From Clostridiaceae bacterium (lineage in GTDB: Bacteria; Bacillota; Clostridia; Oscillospirales; QAMX01): DNA of 48,456 bases. Location: NCBI GenBank assembly GCA_016297585.1, contig JAEDGJ010000003.1, forward strand, positions 1 through 48,456. Reading direction: 5' to 3'. Below are positions 30,167 to 38,105 of the stretch, in pieces; position 1 is the first letter of the stretch, and the number at the start of each line of letters is the position of its first letter. The notes under the pieces are model-generated. The model was not told where the DNA came from and ran no database searches. It saw nothing but the letters and a program-made list of their open reading frames with translations. The position numbers were made by a program, and so were the translations under genes.

Positions 30167-31060
30167 TCAGCTTTTCCGGCTTTTGGGATGCGCTTTGTCG
30201 TAGACCTCCGTCAGCCGTCCCTTGACGAGCTTGGCATAGAGCTGCGTGCTCGACGCGTCGGCATGTCCCATCAGCTCCTGCAGCGCATGGAGATCCGCGC
30301 CGTTTTCGAGCAGATGGACGGCAAACGAATGCCGCAGCGTATGAGGCGTGATGTCCTTCTGGATGCCGGCGAGCTCGGCATAGTGCTTGATGAGCTTCCA
30401 GAAGCCCTGACGCGTCATCCGTTCGCCGTTGACGTTGACGAAAAGGGAATGCTCGTCGGGAGAGGCGAGCATGGCGCGCCGCGCGCGGTTGATGTAGTTG
30501 GAAAGCGCCTCGACGGCCGAAGGGTAGAGCGGAATCATGCGCTCGTGCCCCTCCGAATTGCAGCGGACGAACTTCAGGTCGAGGTTGACGTCCTCGACAT
30601 TCAGGGAAACAAGCTCCGTGACGCGCATACCGGTGGCATACAGCAGCTCGAGCATCGCGCGATCGCGGTAGCCCTTGACGTCGACGGTTTTGGGCTGGGA
30701 CAGGAGGAGATTGACCTCGGAAGCGGTGAGGATTTCGGGGAATTTCTGCTCCTTTTTTTTCTTGCGGTCGATCCGGACGGGAGAGGTTTCCACGACGCCC
30801 GTTAAGACCAGATGATTGTAGAAGCATTTGAGCGCGGCGGCGGTGCGCATGGACGTCGCCGCGGCTTTCCCGTCGTCGTCGAGCTTTGCAAAATAGGCGT
30901 TGACGTCGTCGGCACCGGCGCGCGCCAGGGAGACATGGCGTTCCGAGGAAAGGAACTGCTCGAAGGCGGCCACGTCGCGCATGTAGGACAGATATGTATT
31001 TTTAGACGCACGCTTTTCAACGAGCAGATAGGTTTCAAATTCCTTGAGAAGTGCCGACAT
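30167..31060 (-). CDS. xerD: Tyrosine recombinase XerD
   Basis: Site-specific recombinase of 297 aa that resolves chromosome dimers at dif. Catalytic residues: Arg in ATGMRVTELVSL, His and Arg in TPHTLRHSFAVHLL, His in LMGHADASSTQLYAKL and the Tyr nucleophile in the same motif. The N-terminal SAM-like domain starts FETYLLVEKRASKNTYLSY. Length and the RHSFA..LL..GADL pattern fit XerC/D; the SpoIIM-like neighbour matches the Bacillus spoIIM-xerD region, hence XerD. Confidence 0.9.
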   Translation of the reverse strand: MSALLKEFETYLLVEKRASKNTYLSYMRDVAAFEQFLSSERHVSLARAGADDVNAYFAKLDDDGKAAATSMRTAAALKCFYNHLVLTGVVETSPVRIDRKKKKEQKFPEILTASEVNLLLSQPKTVDVKGYRDRAMLELLYATGMRVTELVSLNVEDVNLDLKFVRCNSEGHERMIPLYPSAVEALSNYINRARRAMLASPDEHSLFVNVNGERMTRQGFWKLIKHYAELAGIQKDITPHTLRHSFAVHLLENGADLHALQELMGHADASSTQLYAKLVKGRLTEVYDKAHPKSRKS

Positions 31061-31084
31061 AACATAGCCATCCTTTTTCTACGA

Positions 31085-31636
31085 TCAGGTGTGCAGACGG
31101 GCAAGCGAATAAAGGGAAGCGAGCGCGAGAAGGAGGAGAGCGGCGCACAGCAGCAGCGGCAGAGGAGGGGCGAGCGGAGAACGGCGGGGAGGACCTGCCC
31201 GTCCGATCCATGCGGAAAAGGCGGAGGAAGCGCACAGCGCGGCGGGAACCGCGATCAGGAACAGCAGGGGAACACCGGCAAAGTTCTGGGGCGCAAGAGC
31301 CAGAAATGTCCGCAAAAAACCGTCGGAGCCGTACTGCCGGACGGCGGCAGCGATGGGCAGCGACAGCGCGCAGCCGTACCAGAACAGCAGCAGCGGCAGC
31401 AGAAAGACGCCGCAGGCGGTAAAGCCGCAGAGAAAGGCCGCCAGCACCGGCAGACAGAGCCCCAGCAGGGTTTTCCAGTAGCCTGCGTTCTCCGCCGGAA
31501 TCCACAGCGCGGGCAGAGCCGCGCCGAACCGGACGGCAAGAAAGGAGGCAAGCGCCGCGCCGGCGAGAAACGAAAGGAAGAAGACGGTCAGCCACTGCGG
31601 GATCTGACGCCGTTCCCGAAGATTCCAGAGCCCCAT
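31085..31636 (-). CDS. spoIIM: SpoIIM-like membrane protein
   Basis: A 183-residue protein with five hydrophobic segments. The segment YGSDGFLRTFLALAPQN followed by a hydrophobic VPLLFLIAVPAALCASSAF matches the SpoIIM pattern (GGQGFLLSFVSVLPQN in Bacillus, from memory). In Bacillus SpoIIM joins SpoIID and SpoIIP in septal wall thinning and engulfment. Being 24 bases before xerD agrees with that gene order. The start at 31636 follows AAGGGGGA. It is somewhat short, so a distant paralogue remains possible. Confidence 0.68.
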   Translation of the reverse strand: MGLWNLRERRQIPQWLTVFFLSFLAGAALASFLAVRFGAALPALWIPAENAGYWKTLLGLCLPVLAAFLCGFTACGVFLLPLLLFWYGCALSLPIAAAVRQYGSDGFLRTFLALAPQNFAGVPLLFLIAVPAALCASSAFSAWIGRAGPPRRSPLAPPLPLLLCAALLLLALASLYSLARLHT

Positions 31637-31698
31637 AACATCCCCCTTGTATATATAAGGATGGTATCAGCTTATGAGACTCCCGGGAGGAATATGTA

Positions 31699-32496
31699 TC
31701 AGCGCCCGAGCTCCGCGGAGCGGACCGCGCAGGCGTCCAGCCCCGCACGCAGGGCTTCGTCGAAATGCCGCTCGGTCATCGCGTCGAGCGCCGCCTGCGT
31801 GGTGCCGCCGGGCGTTGCCACCATACGGACGAGCTCCTCGGGCGTCTTTTCGCCGGAGAGCAGGACGGCCGCCGCGCCCTCCATCGTCTTGGCGGCAAGC
31901 TTTAAGCCGACGGCGGGATCGATGCCGTTTTCGGCCGCGAAGTCAGCCATCACCGCGGCCATTCTATAGAAGTAAGCGGGGGAGGAGCCGTTGACGGAGA
32001 CGACGGCGTTCATCGCGGATTCGGGGATGATCTCCGTAATGCCGCCGGCGGAGAAGAGGGAAACCGCATCCGCAAAGGCGTCGGCGGGAACGCCGGGTGC
32101 TTCGGCGATGGCGATGGCGCCCCTTCCGACGAGCATGGTGGCGTTCGGCATGACGCGGACGACGTGCGCGCCGGGCACGCGGGAACGGATGAAGCCGGAG
32201 GATACGCCCGCCGCGATGGAGACCAGCGTCTTGCCTGCGCATACGGGAGCGATGCGGTCGAGCAGCTCGGGAAGCTGCGCCGGGCGGACCGCCAGCAGGA
32301 CGAGAGGCGAGCGCCGGACGGCTTCGGCGGGATCGGCGGTGTAGACCGCACCGCGCGATACAAAAGCGGAGGCGGCGTCCGCGGACAGATCGCACAGGGT
32401 CAGCGCCTGCGGTTCCAGCGCACGCGCGTCGAGCAGGGAACGAAGAATGGCGGAAGCCATATGGCCGACGCCGAGAACGGTCAGGGAAGAGAGCAT
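31699..32496 (-). CDS. proC: Pyrroline-5-carboxylate reductase
   Basis: Final enzyme of proline synthesis, 265 aa, reducing pyrroline-5-carboxylate with NAD(P)H. Rossmann motif VLGVGHMASAI, then VLLAVRPAQLPELL, VVRVMPNATMLVGRGAIAI and the C-terminal signature MVATPGGTTQAALDAM. Other proline genes are not nearby. It has its own promoter at 32566-32594 and a long, partly AT-rich upstream region that includes two NrdR boxes. Confidence 0.92.
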   Translation of the reverse strand: MLSSLTVLGVGHMASAILRSLLDARALEPQALTLCDLSADAASAFVSRGAVYTADPAEAVRRSPLVLLAVRPAQLPELLDRIAPVCAGKTLVSIAAGVSSGFIRSRVPGAHVVRVMPNATMLVGRGAIAIAEAPGVPADAFADAVSLFSAGGITEIIPESAMNAVVSVNGSSPAYFYRMAAVMADFAAENGIDPAVGLKLAAKTMEGAAAVLLSGEKTPEELVRMVATPGGTTQAALDAMTERHFDEALRAGLDACAVRSAELGR

Positions 32497-32565
32497 CGGA
32501 AAAGTACCTTCTTTGATCGGGAAATTTTGGCTGCCAAAACGGGCTTGACATAAATCGGTAATCCT

Positions 32566-32594
32566 ATCTTACACCATTTGAATCAAAAACGCAA
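32566..32594 (-). promoter_or_regulatory. Putative sigma-A promoter of proC
   Basis: Minus strand TTGCGT (32589-32594), 17-base spacer, TAAGAT (32566-32571), 70 bases before the proC start. Confidence 0.55.
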
Positions 32595-32693
32595 GAGCGA
32601 ATTGGATTTTCAGTAAATTTGCACAGATATTATGACTCCTATGTTATGTTAATACTAAACATATGTTCTATAAAGATTTTTGATGCCGCCAGA

Positions 32694-32741
32694 ACACAAT
32701 ATATAGTAGAAAATGCGATAACAAAACACAATATTTTGTGT
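32694..32741. promoter_or_regulatory. Tandem NrdR boxes
   Basis: Two 16-bp sites: ACACAATATATAGTAG (32694-32709) and ACACAATATTTTGTGT (32726-32741). Against the NrdR box consensus acaCwAtATaTwGtgt I count 14 and 15 matches. The centre-to-centre distance is 32 bases, three helical turns, as expected for paired NrdR sites. A weak minus-strand promoter TTGTGT-17-TACTAT overlaps them. The nrdR gene is about 95 bases to the right, transcribed towards the sites. Confidence 0.7.
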
Positions 32742-32756
32742 CGCCGGGAAACAAAA

Positions 32757-32795
32757 GAAAAAGGCGGAAACCACGGATGCGCCGCGGTTTCCGCC
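32757..32795 (-). terminator. Intrinsic terminator of nrdR
   Basis: Stem GGCGGAAACC (32763-32772) with GGTTTCCGCC (32786-32795), followed on the minus strand by TTTTTCTTTTGTTT. Confidence 0.85.
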
Positions 32796-32834
32796 AGAGC
32801 GGGAAAGGAGGGGGATGATCGAAAAAGAGAAATT

Positions 32835-33317
32835 TTAGTTTTTTTCGGAAGGAGAGGATTCTTTGTTGGCTTTCAGCAGGGCGTTGAGCTCGTCCATGAA
32901 GCTGGAGATATCCTGAAAACGGCGGTAGACGGACGCGAAGCGGATGTAGGCGATCTCGTCCACACTGCGCAGCTTGTCCATCGCAAGCTCGCCGATGCGG
33001 CGCGATTCCACCTCCCGCTCCAGGCCGTTCTGAAGCTGCTGCTCGATGTCGTCGACGATCTCCTCGAGCCGGCGAAGGGGGACGGGACGTTTCTCGCAGG
33101 CCTTCAGCAGCCCGTTTAGGAGCTTGCTGCGGTCAAACGCCTGACGCGAGCCGTCCGATTTGATGACGACCAGCTGTACATGCTCGATGACCTCGAAGGT
33201 CGTAAAGCGCTGCTTGCAGGAAAGGCACTCTCTGCGCCGGCGGATGCTGGAATCGTCGTCGGCGGGTCTGGAATCGACAACGCGGCTGTCGGTATAGCCG
33301 CAAAACGGACATTTCAT
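32835..33317 (-). CDS. nrdR: Transcriptional repressor NrdR
   Basis: ATP/dATP-responsive repressor of ribonucleotide reductase genes, 160 aa. Zinc ribbon MKCPFCGYTDSRVVDSRP with second pair CLSC (Cys 3, 6, 31, 34), then RFTTFEVIE and an ATP-cone domain (VVIKSDGSRQAFDRSKLLNG, IEQQLQNGLEREVESRRIGE, YIRFASVYRRFQDI). ATG 33317 with AAGGAGG nine bases upstream is preferred; an earlier in-frame ATG lacks a site. Its predicted operators lie downstream at 32694-32741, and no ribonucleotide reductase gene is in the window. Confidence 0.95.
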   Translation of the reverse strand: MKCPFCGYTDSRVVDSRPADDDSSIRRRRECLSCKQRFTTFEVIEHVQLVVIKSDGSRQAFDRSKLLNGLLKACEKRPVPLRRLEEIVDDIEQQLQNGLEREVESRRIGELAMDKLRSVDEIAYIRFASVYRRFQDISSFMDELNALLKANKESSPSEKN

Positions 33318-33453
33318 TTTCGGAAGCCTCCTTAGTCGGGAGATTGTATCCATGCACCGGAACCGGCGGGAAGCCCTCTTACCCGACAATCCAGATTATA
33401 CCATAGACGGGATGAAAAATCTGTAATCTTTGGAGGACGAAACCGACAAAAAA

Positions 33454-33726
33454 CTAGCCGACGGCGGTCAGATCCTCTATCACATCGTGGAGTGTGCAGG
33501 GAGAGACGCTTCCGTCGATCAGCAGCTTCAGGATCTGCATCATCACGCTGCGGTCGGAGGTAACACTCGGGACGGCTTCCTGAGACAGCAGCGTGCCGCT
33601 GGAGCTGGTTTCCATGATCCGGACACCGTAGCGGGCGGGATCGGTATCTTCCAGAAGGAAGTAGAAAAGCGTTTCGGTGTCCGCGGGCGTCGGATAGACG
33701 ATTCTTCTGATAAACCGTGTATTCAT
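33454..33726 (-). CDS. Small DUF6514-like protein
   Basis: A 90-residue protein: FIRRIVYPTPADTETLFYFL, LEDTDPARYGVRIMETSSSG, VTSDRSVMMQILKLLIDGSV, SPCTLHDVIEDLTAVG. The pattern of a YGV/I strand, DR-hydrophobic helix, SP-x-x-L-x-DVIED ending resembles DUF6514 of Clostridia. Function is unknown. It starts at ATG 33726 with GGAGGT upstream and appears to be a single-gene unit. Confidence 0.6.
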   Translation of the reverse strand: MNTRFIRRIVYPTPADTETLFYFLLEDTDPARYGVRIMETSSSGTLLSQEAVPSVTSDRSVMMQILKLLIDGSVSPCTLHDVIEDLTAVG

Positions 33727-33863
33727 GCGCGTTTACCTCCTGAAAATCTTTTGCAAGTGCTACAAGAGAAGGTTAACACGCGAGACTGGAAGAATCAAGC
33801 ATTATTTGTCGGGTAAAACCGTGAATTTCGAAAACTGAAGGAAGGACGCCCTTAAAAATTCAT

Positions 33864-35378
33864 TTAGAGAGACATGATCTTATAGCGGTTGGGACCGGAA
33901 TTTGCCGACTGCTGGAGCTTGACGCGCTCGGGATCGCACAGCTCGTAGAGATGCGTCAGGTGGGTGACAAAGACGAATTTGGCATGCGTGCGCGGCAGCA
34001 CGGACAGAATGTCGAAGATCGCGACGGTGCCCTCCGCGTAGGCGGTCGTCTGGAAGGTCTCGTTGAGCAGCACGAGCGCATGGGGGCGCAGACGGTCCAT
34101 GATATGCGCGATGCACTGCACCTCGCCCTCGAAGCGGCCGGCGGTGTCGCCGACCTTGAACTCGCGCTCGGCGGAGGAAAACTGCGTGAAGATGCCGTCG
34201 CGGATGCTGATCTTCGCGCTCTTGGCGCAGACGGGGAGGCCAGCCTGCGCGAATAATTGCGCAATGCCGAGGGAGCGCAGATAGACGGTCTTGCCGGAGC
34301 TGTTGTTGCCGCGGATCAGGATGCCGTCGCAGGAAGCGTCCATTAAAATGTCATTGGAGACGATCTGATCGCCGGAAAGCCCCTCGGAGAGCAGTAAAAA
34401 GTCGTAAATATCGTGCGCGTCGAAAATATCGCGGGAAGCGTCAACGACCGTCGGCATACAGGCGGTCATATGGTGCTCCTGAATTTTTGCGCAGTACAAA
34501 ACGGCGGTGTCAAAGAACTGCAGCTCGCGCGAAAGGCCGAAAAAGAGATCGTAGACGTGATTGGTGATGTCCGTCAAAACGGTGTACATCCGGTAAATCG
34601 CTTCGTTTAAGAGGAAGTCTGCGTCGTCGGGCAGCTCGTCGCGCACCTCGATTTCGGGAGGCGCGTTCTCCGCCTCGCGGCGCCGGTCGAGATAGCGCTT
34701 GAGCGGATTGCCCTTCGGCTTGACGGTCAGATCGACCGCGTCGCACAGCGCGCTGACCCGAAGCCGGAAGCCGTCGTCGATGCCCGCGCGGACGGAGAAC
34801 TCGTAATGCTCGGGCGTATAGTGCAGAAAATGCGACGCGATGTCCACGATCTCCTGCAGAGCGGAGTTCGAAATCATCTCCGCACAGTAGTCCTTGATCG
34901 TCTGAAAACCCTCGGATTTGAAGGAATACTGCGCGAGAATTTCATGCAGCGAAAAAAAGTAGCCGATAATCATTTTCGAAAATTTCGCCGTCACCTGAAG
35001 CTGCGAGAACGTAAATTCGAGAAGCGCCCGCTGACTGACCGACACGCCGAACGAATATACGTTGGCGCGCATCTCCTTCCAGTCGGCGCTGATCGTGTCG
35101 TACCGCTTGAAAAGCCGGTTCAATTCGGGCAGCAGGTTCGGGTTCTGGAGGATGTCCTGCAGAACGTCCTGCCGGTAGCGGACGTTTTCCACGAGATGCA
35201 GCGGGTTTTCGAGAATTTCGATAAAGTATTCGGCCTGCTTCTTATTCGGGCAGAGCGCATTGAGCGCCTGATCGAGGGAGAGATCGTAGACGGCCTGCTT
35301 GAGATCCTCGGCGATGTCGAAATCGCGGGTCTCGGGGATTTTGTACAGCAGGGAAAACTTTCGGTTATCGCCAGCCAT
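33864..35378 (-). CDS. MutS-like ATPase, second gene of a tandem pair
   Basis: A 504-residue protein with a MutS lever/clamp-like helical part and a C-terminal ATPase (about residues 345-500). Walker A GNNSSGKTVYLR (about 352-363), then FTQFSSAEREFKVGDTAGRF as the middle loop, Walker B LVLLNETFQTT (about 436-446) and VFVTHLTHLYEL. The usual MutS Walker B is LLDEIGRGT; here Asp is replaced by Asn while Glu is kept. The mismatch-recognition and connector domains are absent. Its start overlaps the stop of the paralogue upstream by one base (TGATG), suggesting a heterodimer. A role in mismatch repair should not be assumed. Confidence 0.8.
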   Translation of the reverse strand: MAGDNRKFSLLYKIPETRDFDIAEDLKQAVYDLSLDQALNALCPNKKQAEYFIEILENPLHLVENVRYRQDVLQDILQNPNLLPELNRLFKRYDTISADWKEMRANVYSFGVSVSQRALLEFTFSQLQVTAKFSKMIIGYFFSLHEILAQYSFKSEGFQTIKDYCAEMISNSALQEIVDIASHFLHYTPEHYEFSVRAGIDDGFRLRVSALCDAVDLTVKPKGNPLKRYLDRRREAENAPPEIEVRDELPDDADFLLNEAIYRMYTVLTDITNHVYDLFFGLSRELQFFDTAVLYCAKIQEHHMTACMPTVVDASRDIFDAHDIYDFLLLSEGLSGDQIVSNDILMDASCDGILIRGNNSSGKTVYLRSLGIAQLFAQAGLPVCAKSAKISIRDGIFTQFSSAEREFKVGDTAGRFEGEVQCIAHIMDRLRPHALVLLNETFQTTAYAEGTVAIFDILSVLPRTHAKFVFVTHLTHLYELCDPERVKLQQSANSGPNRYKIMSL

Positions 35379-36859
35379 CAGTTGTTACCTCCCTTGTCCG
35401 CGTCGGCGGGAAAACGGGCGTCGAGCGCCTCGCGGGTCAGCGCGTATTTCTTCAGAATATCCTTCGCATAGGAGCCGGACACGCCCTTGCGCCGGGCAAT
35501 CTTATAGGTACGGCGGTTTTCGTCCTCCGAATCGACGATGACGTTCAGATAGGGGATGCGGGTCTGACCGAGAGAATGCTGGTGGGTGATGTAGACGCCG
35601 AAGCAGCCGCTGGCGAAGAGCTCATCCGCGAGCTTTTCGGTTTCCGCAACGGCAATTTCCTCGCTCGTCGTCGCGTAGGTCTCGTTTAAGAGAATCAGCG
35701 AATCGCTGCCGCGCACCGCGTGGATCTCCGCGACGCGTTTCTTCTCGTCGGCAAAGCGGCCGTCTCCGTCGAAGCGCTCGTCGCGCGGAAAATGTGTGTA
35801 GACGCCGGACAGCGGATAGATTTCCGCGTCGGTGCAGGCGATGGGGCAGCCGCATAAAAACAGCAGCACGGCGACGCCGACGGTGCGCAGGTAGGTGGTC
35901 TTACCGCCGCCGTTTGCACCGGTCAGGTAGAAAAACGGCGCGTCCTCGTCGAAGGCGACGTCGTTTGGAACGATCGACGTCTCGTCCTTCGAAAGAAGCG
36001 TGATGTCGTAGCAGTTCCGGATGTCGATTTTCTTCGTTTGGGCGATGCGGGGGAAGGTCAGCGGGATGCCGGCTTTCCGGATGCGGTCGCCGAGCCGCGT
36101 GATCTCGATGCAGAAGGAGAGCTCGAGACGGTATCCGAGCAGGGACACGTCGAAATAGGCTTCGTTTTTTCGGTAGAAATCGCGGAAGGCGTCGAATTCC
36201 TTCGGATAGAGCGCCGCGATCGCGTCGATGAGCTGCGGCGCCGCGGCGTGCGTGAAATCGCGGGCGGGAGAAAACTCGGCAAAGCCCAGCTCGCGGGCGC
36301 AGCGGGAAAGGCGGTCCTCGAAGGTCTCGGGCGACTCGGCGGAGACCTTCAGACGGCTGCCGCGGATGCGGATGCGGTTTTCCCGGATACTGTCGATATA
36401 CGGATAGAGCGCGGAAAGCTCGGCTTCCATCGCGCGGAACGCGTCGGAGGCGGTCAGCTCTGCGAAAAAGCGGACGAAGCGGGTATACAGCGTCCCTGCG
36501 CCGGACAGCTCGGGCGCGTCCGCCGCACGGCGGCAGAAGACATGATACGCGTTGACGAGTCCCAGATAGGAAAGGAAGCGTTCGTTGTCGCAGCGGACCG
36601 CGGCGAAGCTCTCATAGCAGCCTTCCACCGCGTCGATGTCCCGGGAGAGCGCGGAAAAATAAGCGCGTCCGGCATCGGAGGACGCGAGCGCGCGCAGAAG
36701 CTCCTGACGCGCAAGGATGTCCCGTGCGCCGCAGGGCATACAGAGCGCAGGCGTCACGGACTGCGGCAAAAGCAGCGTCAGACGCAGATCCTCCGGTACG
36801 TTTTCGGGATTTTTCCGTTCCGGCGGCGTGTCGCAAAACAGCAAACTGGGAAAACGCAT
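35378..36859 (-). CDS. MutS-like ATPase, first gene of a tandem pair
   Basis: A 493-residue relative of the downstream protein. Walker A GANGGGKTTYLRTVG (about 311-325), TDAEIYPLSGVYTHFPRDER as the middle loop, Walker B LILLNETYATTSEE (about 388-401) with the same Asp-to-Asn change, then VYITHQHSL. The N-terminal 300 residues are helical with no mismatch-recognition domain. It starts at ATG 36859 with GAGGT eight bases upstream, under the promoter at 36916-36944. The two proteins are diverged paralogues encoded in one operon. Confidence 0.8.
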   Translation of the reverse strand: MRFPSLLFCDTPPERKNPENVPEDLRLTLLLPQSVTPALCMPCGARDILARQELLRALASSDAGRAYFSALSRDIDAVEGCYESFAAVRCDNERFLSYLGLVNAYHVFCRRAADAPELSGAGTLYTRFVRFFAELTASDAFRAMEAELSALYPYIDSIRENRIRIRGSRLKVSAESPETFEDRLSRCARELGFAEFSPARDFTHAAAPQLIDAIAALYPKEFDAFRDFYRKNEAYFDVSLLGYRLELSFCIEITRLGDRIRKAGIPLTFPRIAQTKKIDIRNCYDITLLSKDETSIVPNDVAFDEDAPFFYLTGANGGGKTTYLRTVGVAVLLFLCGCPIACTDAEIYPLSGVYTHFPRDERFDGDGRFADEKKRVAEIHAVRGSDSLILLNETYATTSEEIAVAETEKLADELFASGCFGVYITHQHSLGQTRIPYLNVIVDSEDENRRTYKIARRKGVSGSYAKDILKKYALTREALDARFPADADKGGNN

Positions 36860-36915
36860 ATCGGTTTACCTCATCATCGGGCACAATATTGTTTTTCAAG
36901 AGACCCGCAAACCTC

Positions 36916-36944
36916 ATTATAACACAGCTTCCCGCTTTTGACAA
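36916..36944 (-). promoter_or_regulatory. Sigma-A promoter of the MutS-like pair
   Basis: Minus strand TTGTCA (36939-36944), 17-base spacer, TATAAT (36916-36921). Confidence 0.75.
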
Positions 36945-36955
36945 GACGGAAAGAT

Positions 36956-37006
36956 TGACGGATTGTAAACATACCGCCCGGAAAGGCCGGTTTTTACAAT
37001 CCGTCA
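36956..37006 (-). terminator. Long inverted repeat, probable terminator of the oxidoreductase gene
   Basis: Perfect 14-bp arms TGACGGATTGTAAA (36956-36969) and TTTACAATCCGTCA (36993-37006), with an inner ACCG/CGGT stem. It follows the oxidoreductase stop by 13 bases. The minus-strand tail ATCTTTCC is weak in T. Confidence 0.55.
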
Positions 37007-37019
37007 GTCGAAAAAAGTC

Positions 37020-38015
37020 TTATTTCCGAACGCCGCCGGCCGATTCGATCTCCGAAAGCACCAGCTCCAGCGACTTGACGGCCTCCGGAAGCGTGTTGAT
37101 CCCGATCGGCTCCCCGGCTTCGATGTGCTGCGTGAAGTACTGCAGCTCGTTGAAATACGCGCCGAGGTCGGAGATGTTGCCGCCGCCCTCGACGACGGTG
37201 CCGGACGCCTCGTGCTTGTAGGCGGGATGCTCGACGCCGCCGTCGGTATAGACGGTCAGCTCCCCGTGCTCCATGACGACGGTCGCGCGCTCGAACATCA
37301 CGCGGAATTCCATCGAGAATGGGAACGTCGCCGGATAGTCCCAGATGCCCTCCGCAAAGACGGTGGTGTCGCCGTAGCCGTAGGCGGAGCAGATATGGAC
37401 GATCTTTCCGGACGCGTCGCGGGAGACCGCCGCGTGCACGGTTTCCGGCTCGCCGCAGAGCGAGCGGATGAAGTCGCAGTCGTGGATGTGCATATCGAGC
37501 GCGGAGGTGCCGGAGCGCGACGGATCATCCATCCAGTTGTCCCATGCCCAGGTCGGGCGCGGGCTGACGCGCTTGAAGGTGGCGGTGACGAGCTTGCCGT
37601 AGCGGCCGTCGTCGTGCGCCGCTTTGAGCCACATATATTCGTCCCACAGCCGGATGACCTGACCGACCATGACCTGCGCGCCGGTCTTTTTCTGCGCGGC
37701 GAGCAGGGCATGTCCCTCGGCAGCCGTCAGCGCGACGGGCTTCTCGATAAAGACGGCGCGCACCTTCTCCATTGCGGCGAGCGCGTGGGCGGTGTGCAGA
37801 TAGGTCGGCAGGCAGATGTCGATGACATCCACACCGGATTTTTCGATCAGCTCGAGTCCGGTTTCATAGACGGCGCAGCCGTACTTTGCGGCCATCTCCT
37901 CCCGCTTCTCGGGACGCAGATCCGCGACGGCCGCGATGGGGCAGCCGAGCGCTTCGTAGCAGGCGGCGTGCATGGAACCCATGAAACCCGCGCCGATCAG
38001 ACCGATTTTCAGCAT
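37020..38015 (-). CDS. Gfo/Idh/MocA-family oxidoreductase
   Basis: NAD(P)-dependent sugar or inositol oxidoreductase of 331 aa. Rossmann start MLKIGLIGAGFMGSMHAACY, the EKP motif VFIEKPVALTAAEG, and the catalytic-helix region SALDMHIHDCDFIRSLCGEP with the conserved Asp/His. Substrate unknown; inositol- or glucose-type cyclitols are common. ATG 38015 has GGAG seven bases upstream. It follows the TIM-barrel gene, but a terminator hairpin lies between them, so expression may be partly uncoupled. Confidence 0.9.
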   Translation of the reverse strand: MLKIGLIGAGFMGSMHAACYEALGCPIAAVADLRPEKREEMAAKYGCAVYETGLELIEKSGVDVIDICLPTYLHTAHALAAMEKVRAVFIEKPVALTAAEGHALLAAQKKTGAQVMVGQVIRLWDEYMWLKAAHDDGRYGKLVTATFKRVSPRPTWAWDNWMDDPSRSGTSALDMHIHDCDFIRSLCGEPETVHAAVSRDASGKIVHICSAYGYGDTTVFAEGIWDYPATFPFSMEFRVMFERATVVMEHGELTVYTDGGVEHPAYKHEASGTVVEGGGNISDLGAYFNELQYFTQHIEAGEPIGINTLPEAVKSLELVLSEIESAGGVRK

Positions 38016-38033
38016 AAAATGACTCCTTTCCAT

Positions 38034-38086
38034 GAAAAAAGGGGACACAGGGCTAATTTTCAAAAAAACAGTCTTGTGTCCCTTTT
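38034..38086 (-). terminator. Hairpin between the TIM-barrel and oxidoreductase genes
   Basis: Minus strand AAAAGGGACACA pairs with TGTGTCCCCTTTT (one bulged base; plus 38037-38049 and 38075-38086), followed by TTTTTTC. It could be a partial terminator or attenuator inside the operon. Confidence 0.6.
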
Positions 38087-38105
38087 GAGATGACAGCTGA
38101 TAAAA

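Larger units (their letters stand above)
32497..32834. other. Regulatory gap between nrdR and proC
   Basis: A 338-base gap, unusually AT-rich in its middle (32600-32760). From right to left on the minus strand it holds the nrdR terminator, the NrdR box pair, a stretch with no gene, and the proC promoter. I found no open frame with a ribosome site of useful length. Confidence 0.6.

Noticed and set aside
36956..37006. Perfect 14-bp inverted repeat as the end of a mobile element
   Set aside because: No transposase or second copy is nearby; its place right after a stop codon with a hairpin fold fits a terminator.
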